Assembly: GCA_033557465.1 (NCBI GenBank) | Contig: JAWIIG010000038.1 | Location: 1,674,001-1,738,000 of the forward strand | Reading direction: 5' to 3' | DNA length: 64,000 nt | Source of the DNA: Ichthyophis bannanicus | Taxonomy: Eukaryota > Chordata > Amphibia > Gymnophiona > Ichthyophiidae | Notes under the pieces: model-generated | Told to the model about the DNA's origin: nothing | The model's database searches: none | The model's input: only the letters and a program-made list of their open reading frames with translations | Program-made: the position numbers and the translations under genes | Shown here: positions 32,680-42,974 of the stretch, one piece after another | Layout: every line of letters begins with the position of its first letter | Position numbering within the stretch: the stretch's first letter is position 1

Positions 32680-34563
32680 ATGGGAGGGGCGGGGTCTACT
32701 AGAAACACTCCATTAGAATGTATGATCGCACATTTTAAAGAGGGATATTCAGGAGATTATGGTATTAAAATGACAGCAGCCCGTTTGCAGATTTTTTGTA
32801 CTAGGGAGTGGCCCGATCTAGACCCCATCTGGCCCCGAGAGGGAACGTTCAATGTAGAGATTATTCAGTCAATACACCGTAGAGTGCGGATAGCGCACCC
32901 TGATCAGTACCCCTACATAGATTCCTGGTTAAGTATTTGTGAAGATCCGCCCCCCTGGGCGCAGCGCTGTTATGAGGAACAGTGCAGAATAATGTTAGCG
33001 AAAACAGATTCTAGACAGAAAACGGAACAGCCCAAAATGAGAGAGCAGGATAAGAAAGCCAGAAAGAAGCCCATCCTGGTAGATCCTGATTCCCCAGAAA
33101 TAATTCTCAGGCAGCCCCGAACCCCAGGTCCAATAAGAGTAGCCCGGCGTCCTGCCCCAGAGCCCCAGAGACGGCCGGAGCGGGACCCAACCCCTGATCC
33201 ACCTCCCGGAGGGGAGGAAGAGGAGGAATTAGCTGAAAGAGAAGAGGAGGACATAAAAAGTGAGCCAGAAGCGGAGGTAGAAGAAGGAGAAAAAGAGAAT
33301 GCCCCAGATGAGGAGGACAGTGTACAAGCGATTGCTAGCACTAGCACGCCAGTAAAAGATAAACCCAAAGCAAAACCTGTGGGGAAAAAGAAAGTGACCC
33401 CTTCAAAGACAATCACAACAATAACCCTTAGATCCCAAAAGACACCTACAGCGGCCAAAATGTTTCCCTTACGGCAAGTCCCGGGAGTGCCCGTAAAGAA
33501 TGATAATGATGAAGTGGTAGCGGGACCCCTAACTTATGTGTATATCCCTTTCTCTACAACTGATTTATTAAACTGGAGGTCGCATTATGCCTCCTATACT
33601 AGTAAGCCCCAGGAGCTGACAGAATTAGTAACTACTATTATGGAAACTCACCAACCCACTTGGCCAGATTGCCGCCAGCTCCTGACCACCCTATTCACGA
33701 CAGAAGAGCGAGCAAGAATTAGAAAAGCAGCTATTGAGTGGATGGCAGATAACCCTGTAGCTCCGGGACAGGGGCAGAATATAATAGACCGTCGGGAAGC
33801 AGCTCAGAGAGAATTCCCGAATGAAGACCCCCAATGGGATCCAAATACAGATGAAGGATCCACAGCCCTAGCCCGTTTTCGCCAAGGCTTTTTACAAGGC
33901 CTGAAAAGGGGGGGCCAAAAAGCTATGAACCTTTCCAAAGTTGCAGGAGTTATCCAAGGGATAGATGAGAGCCCAGCAGATTTTTATGAGAGATTAACTG
34001 AAGCATACAGAATGTATACTCCCTATGATCCCGAGGCACCAGGAAGTTTATGTATGGTGAATTCTGCTTTTGTAAACCAGTCTCAACCAGACATTAGACG
34101 TAAATTACAGAAATTAGAAGGGTTTGCGGGCATGAATGCAACACAGTTATTGGAAGTCGCTCATAAAGTGTATGTGAATCGTGATAATGAAAGACAGAGA
34201 GAATGTGATAGAAAGATGAAGAAGAAAGCTGATTTTTTGGCTGCGGCCATAGTTGAACAGAAAAGGGGAGGTGTCCCTAGTCGAAGGAGCAGAGGAAGAG
34301 GGCGGGGTCAAGGCGGAGGCCGGACCCAGAGGCTAGGCGTGAACCAATGCGCCTACTGCAGAGAGGAAGGACATTGGAGAGATACGTGCCCGCAACTCGA
34401 AGACGCCCAGCAAGATGACGACAGCAGTCATCAGTGGCGAGAAGAAAGACGAGGCTATCCCCGAAGCCGAGGAGGAGCCAATCGAGAACAATTCCAGCGA
34501 GAGAGAGGAGGAGCCATTCAAGCATTGGCCACACCAGCCCATGATGAGAATGACGTGGATTAG
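32680..34563 (+). CDS. gag: Provirus Gag polyprotein
   Basis: Structural polyprotein, 627 codons, intact. The chosen start (32680) gives MGGAGS, a myristoylation-type N-terminus. Matrix: CTREWPDLDPIWPREGTFN (about 46-64) and DPPPWAQ. A long charged linker with an acidic stretch occupies roughly residues 170-230. Capsid begins near FPLRQVP; it contains HQPTWPDCRQLL and the major homology region (QGIDESPADFYERL, AYRMYTPYDPEAPGS). Nucleocapsid has one knuckle: Cys557, Cys560, His565, Cys570. No clear PPxY or P(T/S)AP late motif was seen. An in-frame 34-codon extension to the ATG at 32578 might encode a longer Gag form. It ends at a UAG followed by pol in the same frame. Confidence 0.93.
   Translation: MGGAGSTRNTPLECMIAHFKEGYSGDYGIKMTAARLQIFCTREWPDLDPIWPREGTFNVEIIQSIHRRVRIAHPDQYPYIDSWLSICEDPPPWAQRCYEEQCRIMLAKTDSRQKTEQPKMREQDKKARKKPILVDPDSPEIILRQPRTPGPIRVARRPAPEPQRRPERDPTPDPPPGGEEEEELAEREEEDIKSEPEAEVEEGEKENAPDEEDSVQAIASTSTPVKDKPKAKPVGKKKVTPSKTITTITLRSQKTPTAAKMFPLRQVPGVPVKNDNDEVVAGPLTYVYIPFSTTDLLNWRSHYASYTSKPQELTELVTTIMETHQPTWPDCRQLLTTLFTTEERARIRKAAIEWMADNPVAPGQGQNIIDRREAAQREFPNEDPQWDPNTDEGSTALARFRQGFLQGLKRGGQKAMNLSKVAGVIQGIDESPADFYERLTEAYRMYTPYDPEAPGSLCMVNSAFVNQSQPDIRRKLQKLEGFAGMNATQLLEVAHKVYVNRDNERQRECDRKMKKKADFLAAAIVEQKRGGVPSRRSRGRGRGQGGGRTQRLGVNQCAYCREEGHWRDTCPQLEDAQQDDDSSHQWREERRGYPRSRGGANREQFQRERGGAIQALATPAHDENDVD
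34561..34563 (+). promoter_or_regulatory. Readthrough UAG between gag and pol
   Basis: The gag stop is TAG in GAT TAG GAC. Downstream codons stay open in the same frame to 38205 without frameshift, as in gammaretroviruses, where about one ribosome in twenty reads through. A GC-rich start (gacagaccgggctcc) could begin a downstream structure. Confidence 0.8.
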
Positions 34564-37500
34564 GACAGACCGGGCTCCAAGTTTGCTTTAGGTCTCCAGG
34601 AGCCTATGGTCGGAATACAAATAGGAGACCAAATTATGGACTTTATGGTTGATACTGGAGCACAACATTCAGTAATAGACAAAAAGATAGCCCCATTTAC
34701 TACAAAAGCAGTCACCATTATAGGAGCAACTGGTGCCAAAGCCACAAAGTCTTTTCTTCAAAATCGAATATGCAGTCTAGGAGGACAGCAAGTAACTCAT
34801 CAATTCCTTTACATGCCCGAATGTCCAGTGCCACTACTGGGACGAGATATGCTAGCCAAGCTTCAAGCACAGATATCTTTCTCTGAACAAGGAGAAATGC
34901 AAATGACAGTGAATTCCCAAGCCAAACCAGCAGGAGTAATGCTGCTGACAGTGCCCCGAGAAGAAGAATGGAGGTATTACATTGATGACTCCATCCAAGA
35001 TACCTATTTTGAACAAACTTTAAAGAACATCGATGCACCACCTGGAGTATGGGCAGAAGGCAGTCCCCCAGGCCTAGCCAAGCATATAGCTCCAGTGATT
35101 GTAACCCTCAAGCCTAGTGCTACACCAGTGCACGTCAAACAGTACCCTCTCCCAAGAGCCGCAATTGAAGGCATTCATCGCCACCTACAAAGATTGCTCG
35201 AGTATGGCCTACTGAAAGTATGTCAATCCCCATGGAACACTCCACTTTTGCCAGTAAAGAAACCTGGGACAGATGATTATCGCCCAGTACAAGATTTGAG
35301 AAGAGTAAATGATGCAGTTGAAACTATACATCCAGTTGTACCCAATCCTTACACTCTTTTAGGACTGATACCTGCTGAAGCTACCCATTTCACTGTACTG
35401 GATTTGAAAGATGCATTCTTTTGCATAAGATTAGCCCCTGTAAGCCAAATATTGTTTGCATTCGAATGGCAGGACCCCATCTCTGGAAGAGGGGGCCAAC
35501 TCACCTGGACAAGATTACCCCAAGGATTCAAGAATTCGCCTACCATCTTTAGCGCTGCACTGAATCAAGACCTTTCAAGCTATCCAGTAGCCCCGGGGAA
35601 GAGAGTGCTTCTCCAATACGTGGATGATCTGTTGATAGCTGCCATATCAGAAAGTGAATGTATACTAGCCACCAAAGATCTCTTGCAGTTACTAGATGAA
35701 GCTGGATACAAAGTTTCCAGAGCCAAAGCACAGCTATGCCAAAAAGAAGTGAAATACTTGGGTTTTCGTATTACCCAAGGAAGCAGAAGATTAGGCAGAG
35801 AAAGAAAAGAAGCAGTTTGCAGAATCCCAACTCCAACAACCAGAAAGCAAGTCAGAGCCTTTCTGGGAGCGGCAGGATATTGCCGAATCTGGATACCTAA
35901 CTTTGCCCAAATTGCCAAACCACTGTATGAAGCCACAAAAGGAGAAGAAAAGTCACCACTGGAGTGGGGACCTGAGCAGGATACAGCCTTCAAGACGCTA
36001 AAGGAAGAATTGATGTCATCACCAGCACTTGGACTACCAGATGTCCACAAGCCTTTCCACTTGTTTGTACATGAAGCACAGGGAAATGCCTTGGGCATGT
36101 TGACTCAGAAATTGGGAAATTGGGAGCGACCTGTAGCATACCTATCGAAACAATTGGACCCTGTGGCCAAAGGATGGCCACCATGCCTGAGAGCAGTTGC
36201 AGCTACAGCGCTACTAGTGAGTGAAGCAGACAAACTCACACTAGGACAGAACATACGAGTCACTGTGCCACATGCAGTCCTTGCCCTTATGGAACAAAAA
36301 GCAAATTATTGGCTCACCAATTCCCAAATGTTGAAGTACCAAAGCATGTTATGTGAAAACCCACAGATACAACTTGAAGTGAGCCATGCCTTGAATCCAG
36401 CCACCTTGATACCCATCAGTGAAGAACTCCCAGAACATGACTGTATCGAAGTCATGGAAACTGTGTTCTCCAGTCGACCTGACTTGACAGATGTGCCCAT
36501 AGACAACCCTGACCAAATCTATTATGTTGATGGGAGCAGTCTCATCCTTGATGGACGACGCTGTGCCGGATATGCAGTCGTCACTCAACACGAAGTAGTT
36601 GAATCATCAGCTCTAGCCTCAGGCACATCAGCCCAGAAAGCCGAATTGATAGCACTTACCAGAGCATTGTTGTTAGGAGAAAAACTTGTGCTGAATGTAT
36701 ATACAGATTCCAAATATGCCTTCACTACCTTGCATGCCCATGGAGCTCTCTATAAAGAAAGAGGACTCATCACATCCGGAGGAAAATCAGTCAAGTATGG
36801 TCCCGAGATATTGATGCTACTTGATGCAGTTTGGGCCCCAACACGTGTAGCTGTCATGCATTGTAGAGGACATCAAGCAGGAAAAGGAGAAGTTGCCCGA
36901 GGAAATAGATTTGCAGATGCCTCAGCACGACAAGCAGCTATGACAGGACAGATTGCCCCACAAGCTATGCCAATGCAAGCAGCATTGTTTCCAGTAACTT
37001 TGAATCTATGGACCCCACGATATACCACCAAAGAATTGGATTACTATTGTAACAGAGAAGATGGAATACTGAAAGATGGATGGATTGAGCTGCCGCCAGA
37101 AGAGGGCAGTCAACCTCCTGGACGAATAGTAATTCCTGAACTGTTAGGACCATCCTTTGTCAAAGCTTTCCACGAAGCCACCCACTATGGGAAGAGTGCT
37201 ATGGAGAAAGCACTCAGACCACATTTCTACATCCCTCTGATGACAACCATATCAGCTTCAGTAGCACGTCAATGTCTAACCTGTGCCAAAAATAATGCCA
37301 AGCAAGGCCTTATAACGGCACCCCGAGTTCAGTCAGGAGGTGTCACCCCCATGCACAACCTCCAAGTTGATTTTACTGAAATGCCAAGAGCCAATGGATA
37401 CCATTACCTATTAGTATTAGTTTGTACTTTCTCTGGGTGGGTAGAAGCATTCCCAACCAGAACTGAGAAAGCCCGAGAAGTTACCAAAGTCTTAATGAGA

Positions 37501-38205
37501 GAGATTGTCCCCAGATTCGGAATTCCAGCAGTAATAGGGTCAGACAATGGACCCTCATTTGTCTCCCAAGTTACTCAGCAGTTAGCAAAAGCCTTGCAGA
37601 TACAATGGAAACTCCACACTGCATACAGACCCCAGAGTTCAGGGAAAGTTGAGCGAATGAATCGTACCTTGAAAGCCCAAATGTCCAAGCTTTGTCAGGA
37701 GACACACTTGAAATGGCCCCAAGTGCTCCCCATAGCTTTACTCAGAATACGCTCAGCTCCTGTAAAGTCAACAGGGTTTTCCCCTTTTGAAGTTCTGTAT
37801 GGTAAACCCCCACCAATAGTGCAGGGAGTCAAAGGAAGTTTAGCCCAAATTGGTTCAGAAGTAACCGGACAAGAACTCCTAGCTCTTAGTTTTGTTCTGC
37901 AGACTCTCCATACGTGGATCCAAGACCAGTTGCCTATCAACTTGACGGAACCTTTGCATCCCTATCAGCCTGGTACTTCGGTGTGGATCAAAGATTGGAA
38001 GAAGACACCGTTGGAACCCCATTGGAAGGGACCGTACACAGTCATCCTGTCTACCCCAACTGCAGTAAAGGTAGCCGAGATCGACGCCTGGATCCACCAC
38101 AGCAGAGTCAAGCCCGCCGCTGATCCTGAACCAGAGCAGTGGACAGCAGAACAGCATCTTGATGCACCCTTGCGAGTTACTCTGAGACGGCAACCAGCAG
38201 CTTAG
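34564..38205 (+). CDS. pol: Provirus Pol polyprotein (protease, RT, RNase H, integrase)
   Basis: Open from the readthrough UAG to 38205; numbering below is from the first ATG (34606). Protease: VDTGA (active Asp16). RT: LPQGFKNSPTIF and YVDD (338-341). RNase H: YVDGSS with Asp642, AELIALT, YTDSKYAF. Integrase: His856/His860 with Cys890/Cys893, then D922, D980, E1016 (35 residues between D980 and E1016), followed by a GPY-type C-terminal module (HWKGPYTVIL). Every catalytic residue checked is present and no stop interrupts it. As Gag-Pol it would be processed by its own protease. Unlike most gammaretroviruses, pol does not overlap env: 322 nt separate them. Confidence 0.95.
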   Translation, partial: DRPGSKFALGLQEPMVGIQIGDQIMDFMVDTGAQHSVIDKKIAPFTTKAVTIIGATGAKATKSFLQNRICSLGGQQVTHQFLYMPECPVPLLGRDMLAKLQAQISFSEQGEMQMTVNSQAKPAGVMLLTVPREEEWRYYIDDSIQDTYFEQTLKNIDAPPGVWAEGSPPGLAKHIAPVIVTLKPSATPVHVKQYPLPRAAIEGIHRHLQRLLEYGLLKVCQSPWNTPLLPVKKPGTDDYRPVQDLRRVNDAVETIHPVVPNPYTLLGLIPAEATHFTVLDLKDAFFCIRLAPVSQILFAFEWQDPISGRGGQLTWTRLPQGFKNSPTIFSAALNQDLSSYPVAPGKRVLLQYVDDLLIAAISESECILATKDLLQLLDEAGYKVSRAKAQLCQKEVKYLGFRITQGSRRLGRERKEAVCRIPTPTTRKQVRAFLGAAGYCRIWIPNFAQIAKPLYEATKGEEKSPLEWGPEQDTAFKTLKEELMSSPALGLPDVHKPFHLFVHEAQGNALGMLTQKLGNWERPVAYLSKQLDPVAKGWPPCLRAVAATALLVSEADKLTLGQNIRVTVPHAVLALMEQKANYWLTNSQMLKYQSMLCENPQIQLEVSHALNPATLIPISEELPEHDCIEVMETVFSSRPDLTDVPIDNPDQIYYVDGSSLILDGRRCAGYAVVTQHEVVESSALASGTSAQKAELIALTRALLLGEKLVLNVYTDSKYAFTTLHAHGALYKERGLITSGGKSVKYGPEILMLLDAVWAPTRVAVMHCRGHQAGKGEVARGNRFADASARQAAMTGQIAPQAMPMQAALFPVTLNLWTPRYTTKELDYYCNREDGILKDGWIELPPEEGSQPPGRIVIPELLGPSFVKAFHEATHYGKSAMEKALRPHFYIPLMTTISASVARQCLTCAKNNAKQGLITAPRVQSGGVTPMHNLQVDFTEMPRANGYHYLLVLVCTFSGWVEAFPTRTEKAREVTKVLMREIVPRFGIPAVIGSDNGPSFVSQVTQQLAKALQIQWKLHTAYRPQSSGKVERMNRTLKAQMSKLCQETHLKWPQVLPIALLRIRSAPVKSTGFSPFEVLYGKPPPIVQGVKGSLAQIGSEVTGQELLALSFVLQTLHTWIQDQLPINLTEPLHPYQPGTSVWIKDWKKTPLEPHWKGPYTVILSTPTAVKVAEIDAWIHHSRVKPAADPEPEQWTAEQHLDAPLRVTLRRQPAA

Positions 38206-38527
38206 ACACTTCATCACAAGTGCTTTGCAGTAGCCAAGTCTTTCGAAGAGGATTGCTGTTTTCCATGCAGCAACAGTTTTGTTTCAACGAACCCAATTTG
38301 TGTGTGATTTGACACACTACTTTGAGACTACATTGACTAAGCCAGACTTCACAAGCCAACTGAAATTGCTAAAAAGTTGGTCAATGTGTACTGGACAACC
38401 TGAGGATCTTCAATCAACACTCAGCACCCGTTAAATTGCTTCATTAGCAAACGGGACGAAGAATAAAAGACCGTCGGGATCAAGATCAGCAAGCTGAGGA
38501 TTCAGAAGAACTCCAATCAACATCAAC
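38206..38527 (+). promoter_or_regulatory. pol-env spacer with candidate env splice acceptors
   Basis: Contains two acceptor-like sites, tgctttgcag (ends 38230) and tgctgttttccatgcag (ends 38270), suitable for a spliced env mRNA from the leader donor. No ORF. Confidence 0.45.
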
Positions 38528-40610
38528 ATGTATCTTTGCTTTTGCTTTGCCTTGGTTGCCTTCTTTGGAGGTTTTGAACTGACTTATGCTTTACCTCCAT
38601 GTACTGCTTGCATTACCTCTACTCGAACTGGACTGAAAGTAACTCAGACTTTGCTTTATCATTCTTACTATACCTGCAAGGGAACAGTAACCCGGTGTAT
38701 CTATAACACCACTGAACTAAATGTTTGCACTCATGGCAAAATCAAAGCATGCTATAATCCGCATCAGAATCCATCCTATTACACGTTGGAAATACGATGG
38801 AAGGATGCAGATGGACCTATATTAGCTGCTACACCACCACTTAAGGACATTACTAAACCTGCTGTTTTGAATTTTGATGCATGTAATGCTATTAATAGAG
38901 ATAGTCATTCCACCTGTGGTACATGGGAAAAAGCGTATCGAAATGACCATAAGTATATGTGTCCAGAAGGTGCCACAAATTGGTGGAAGTGTACAGGTAA
39001 AACGGGATCAGGCTATAGTACTGCAACAGCGGCAGACTACTATTGCCCGTATTGGGGATGTGTTTTTTTATGCTACCTGGAACACTGGTATAACTGATGA
39101 GAAAATAGATAAACGGATGGCTACTCTAACCAAGCCAACCACTAATGATAAATGTCAGAAAGATGCTTGCAACCCCTTACACTTACGTATACACAATCCC
39201 CATGCATGGAAACAAGGATACAAGTTTGGTTTACGTATTGCTGGAGGGGCAATAGATCCAGGGACCATTGTGTATATCAGATTGAATACCCAAGCCCACA
39301 AGTCATCTAAATATCATATTCATAATACCTTTTATGAAGCCATGCATGTAAATAAGTTTGAGATCCCTCACCCCTCACAGAATTTATTTCTAGAATTAGC
39401 CGGAGCAGTAGTAACTAGTCTTAAGATCTCAGATTGCTATTTTTGTGGCGGAACCCAAATGGGAGACCAATGGCCATGGGAAGCCCAAGAATTGAATTAT
39501 TCTATGGTTTACAATCAGACTGAATTACACAAGGCTACCAGTGAATGGGTGTTAGCGCACTCAATCGTTGGACGTCTTTGCTATGCCAGAACTGGACCCC
39601 AGTTCACCCAAAAGGTAGGACAGCTGGTCTGTCTTAGCCAGAAGTACTATAATGCCACGACCAAAAAGACAGCATGGTGGTCAGGAATCAGACATCCTGA
39701 ACCTCCTAACCCATTAGCCAGATTTCCTGAACTTGCTGGTCTATGGACTAACCTTGCCAAAGTCCAAGCCTGGCAAGCCCCACCTGGCCTATATTGGATC
39801 TGTGGAAACCGAGCATATGCACAACTTCCGCCACACTGGGGAGGAGCATGTGTCTTAGGAACCATCAGACCTTCCTTCTTTCTTTTAAACACTGAACATG
39901 GAGAACAATTAGGATACCCTGTATACACTACCCACCGACACAAAAGAGCATTGAGACAGAAAAGAGAAGCCTTACAGATAGGCAAGTGGGAGAAGTGGCA
40001 AGGTGATGATTGGCCACCAGAAAGAATCATTGAGTATTATGGACCTGCCACTTGGAATGATGATGGTATGTATGGTTATCGTACTCCAATCTATATGATT
40101 AATCGTATTATTCGCTTACAAGCAGTAGTTGAAATAATAACCAATGAAACTAGTCATGCTCTTACGCTCTTAGCTAGACAAAGTACTCAGATGCGCACTG
40201 CTATATATCAGAACCGCTTAGCACTTGATTATTTGTTAGCAGCTGAAGAAGGAGTATGTGGTAAACTGAATTTAACTAATTGCTGTTTGAAAATAGATGA
40301 TAAGGGTCAAGTAGTTGAAGAAATTGCTAAAGATATGCAAAGACATGCTTATGTGCCAGTACAGACTTGGCACTCATTGAAATTTCCTAACTGGTTTGCT
40401 AACCTCTTTTCATGGGTGGGAGGATTTAAGACTTTCATTGTTCTAGTACTAATCCTTGTTGCTGTTATCTTTTTATTACCATGTTTAATCCCATGTTGTA
40501 TGCGTTCCATTCATAACACTATTGATAGTACAGTAGAGCGGAAGACCGCCACTAAAATAATGGCTTTATACAAAGCTAGTCCTAGTCGAAATCCTTCAAT
40601 CATGATGTGA
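38528..40610 (+). pseudogene. env: Provirus envelope glycoprotein, single frameshift
   Basis: Surface/transmembrane glycoprotein. Starts with a hydrophobic signal peptide (FALVAFFGGFELTYALPP). The first frame stops at 39097; the rest is in another frame to 40610. The break is a one-base length change in the T7 run at 39063-39069. Later features: YWICG (near 39790), a furin-type RHKR (39936-39947) with a second basic RQKR soon after, a Cys cluster with seven residues between the first Cys and the Cys pair (about 40257-40286), one membrane span (TFIVLVLILVAVIFLL, about 40430-40480) and a cytoplasmic tail of about 40 residues. The segment right after the cleavage site is not hydrophobic, unlike a usual N-terminal fusion peptide. 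A functional protein is not predicted from this copy. Confidence 0.88.
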
Positions 40611-40667
40611 TTCTTCTAAAGGTGATTTAACTCTCACACCTTATTGAGTAATAGGGTGAGATTAATC

Positions 40668-40678
40668 AAAGGGGGGAA
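40668..40678 (+). promoter_or_regulatory. Polypurine tract
   Basis: aaaggggggaa immediately before the 3' LTR, the plus-strand primer site. Confidence 0.9.
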
Positions 40679-41332
40679 TGTGGCAGGTGTAGGCCTGTGA
40701 CCCACGGTGTCTGAACATAAGCAGGCCAGCATGGCTAGCTTGACCTGTAAATGAGGCCTGTGGAGAGGCATATAGGATTGCACATCCCCCAATATGCTGC
40801 TATTGTAAGATAGAACTCAGTAGAAGTATTGAATTAGCTTAGGTAGGCAGAACTGCAGAGCTGAAAGATGGAAAAATACAGAAAGACATGTTTAAAAGTT
40901 ACTGATAAGAAAAAGTACATCTGCAAAGAAATAATTGGGAGTGCTGACAGATGAGTTGCAGAGCCCTGCTCCTCTGCATGCACAAATTGGTTCTATGGCC
41001 TTGAGAGTGTGAAAGTAACAAGTTGATGAACTGACCATTGTAATTGGGACTAGAAGGGGGGGCATGCAGGTGTCATGCCCACAGAAGGGACATAATTGGA
41101 TAAACTTATCAGTACCGGGACCAATGGAAGAGGTACGGGAGGTTACCAGGACCAATGAAATGTTTTTCTATACCTAGAATGGAACAGAAGTCTATAAAAG
41201 TTGTTGTAATGCTTGAAAACTTTGCTCAGCCATTTTGAAATTGACTGGTTCGAGACTTGTGCACAAATAAATGATTTGGACCTTCTGAACAGACTCCTGG
41301 TATCATTGGTTTGTCTGCGCTTTGCTGCTACA
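40679..41332 (+). repeat. Provirus 3' LTR (654 bp)
   Basis: Same ends as the 5' LTR. AATAAA at 41266-41271. It carries a single copy of the 63-bp U3 unit. Followed by GAAG. Confidence 0.95.
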
Positions 41333-41542
41333 GAAGGAGCCATCTTACCTCCAGTCTTTTTTCTGCTGAGCTTCACAGATGCTTGTCTGTCCCTGTACCA
41401 GTATGGTTTTTTTGTTTTTACTAGTGATTTTTTGGTCACTTGTTCGTCACCGGCTTCCTGCCCGTCCCTGGGAGCGTTAGTACCTTGGTGCCACTTTTTT
41501 TCCTCTGTTTCTTTTTCTCTCGCTCCTCCCTAGCCGGCTGGG

Positions 41543-41887
41543 ATGTTGGAGTCCTTTGGCTTGGCAGAAGTCATCTTCCCCGACATGTCAAAGTTGGCCA
41601 GTTGCTTTAAGAAGTGTTCCCATTGTGGCCAGACCATCTCCATTATGGATCGCCATAACTGGAGTCTTCAATGCCTCGAGCCCAACCATGAGCCCTTCAC
41701 TTGTGTTCTCTGCTCGCAGATTGATGCATAAGGAGCTCAGGAACCGAGAAAAACAGATGAAATCGCTGTTCGGGTCTTCCAAGTCTTCGGCATCAACATC
41801 AGTGTTGATGCCTTCAAAGGCCTTCGCGAGCTCACTTGGAGCCAAAGGGCCACGGTGTATCTCATTGATGGCCGTCCTTATACAAGG
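41543..41887 (+). pseudogene. DIRS D gag, N-terminal part
   Basis: Cys/His-rich start of a DIRS gag: CFKKCSHCG, DRHNWSLQCL, CVLCSQ (41600-41730), comparable to the CxxC start of DIRS A. It is interrupted at 41887 by the long-inverted-repeat transposon and resumes at 48597. Confidence 0.7.
41873..41887. repeat. Flanking 15-bp duplication (left) of long-inverted-repeat transposon
   Basis: cgtccttatacaagg, repeated at 48582-48596. Removing the insert and one copy restores continuous DIRS sequence. Confidence 0.75.
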
Positions 41888-41931
41888 AATCGGAAGGAGG
41901 AGCGTAACTCTTGCAGGTACACAGGAGAACA

Positions 41932-42480
41932 AAAAGAGCAAGAGAATAGAGTAGGTTTGGAACAGACTGCTTTATTGAAGATGGTCCCTACGCGTTTCGG
42001 CTTGCGCCTTCTTCGGGGGACATACAGCTACCATGGGGTTAAACAAACAATGTTAGAATAAAAAAAGTTTTAGCAATCAATGTATCACATACAAGATAAA
42101 TGATAGTCTCAAAAGAATATTTTTATACAACACAAATAAAAGAATAATCATTTAAAAACAATAAAAGGAAAAATTTTTAAACACTTATATCCACACGTAT
42201 GTTATATGTATAAATTACATGTAAAACAAAAGAACAAACCAGAGAACCAAATAAATTGCTAAAGGTTAAAAATGGAAAACATTAAAAATATTAAAAATGT
42301 ATTAAAATTATATTAAAAATATATTAAAAATATATTGTAGACAAACAAGGGCCGAGACAGAGGACTAGAAGTATGAAAAAGAGAAAAGCAATAATCGCAT
42401 AATTAAACAAATAAATACTATATAAATATAAATATAAATATGTGTCAATTGATAATGAATAGATAACACAGGTACACTAC
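41932..42480 (+). repeat. Left terminal inverted repeat
   Basis: Starts gagaacaaaaagagcaagag; inner edge taacacaggtacacta. The outer 130 bp include a hairpin with a gaaacgcg core (in complement); the inner 400 bp are very AT-rich. Confidence 0.8.
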
Positions 42481-42788
42481 CAAAAAACTGCCTCCAGTTT
42501 TGCAACTGATTCCTATAGATTTTGGGGTGCTGAATCCAGGAAAAATAGCCAAAATGTTCCATCACGTCACGTTTTCTTGCAAAATTAGGTTTCTTACCCA
42601 TATAAGGAATGTTCACATAATTTCTTTTTAGCCGACTGCAGTTTATTTTCTTGGCCCAAAATAGAGGTTGTAATGGTTAACTAACTAGAAACACTCCCTT
42701 ATGATAATTTAGAGTGTTTTGTATTCATTTTATACATTAACAGGACAATTGGGAGGCGGGGGGCTAAATCCAGTACTCGCGCTGGCGC
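42481..42788. promoter_or_regulatory. Upstream region of the transposon gene
   Basis: Non-coding, AT-rich turning GC-rich near 42760-42835 (repeated cgctcgctcg), consistent with a promoter. No TATA box identified. Confidence 0.3.
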
Positions 42789-42974
42789 ATGTTCTTTCCT
42801 GTTCGCCTCGCCTCGTTCGCTCGCTCGCTCAAACACGGTGGTTGCGACATGAACGTTCCTGTCAAATTTCAGTTTCTTGCAAGTTCATTATTACCTTTTG
42901 TTTGCTCAGTCGTAATCCAGCTTTATTCCGAAGTGGTTCACTACAGTTGTAGTTTGCAGTGCTGTGTATTTGTA

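Larger units (their letters stand above)
31199..41332 (+). mobile_element. Gammaretrovirus-like endogenous provirus, nearly intact
   Basis: A complete provirus of 10.1 kb: 5' LTR, tRNA-Gly primer site, leader with a splice donor, gag, pol in the gag frame after a UAG, env with one frameshift, polypurine tract, 3' LTR and a 4-bp GAAG duplication. Gammaretroviral character rests on the matrix motif WPREGTFN, one zinc knuckle, stop-codon readthrough, the integrase C-terminal GPY-type module (HWKGPYTV) and TSD size. The near-identical LTRs and open gag/pol indicate a recent insertion. Confidence 0.95.

Noticed and set aside
32970..33458. 162-codon Ser-rich minus-strand ORF
   Set aside because: Antisense of the acidic Gag linker; low complexity.
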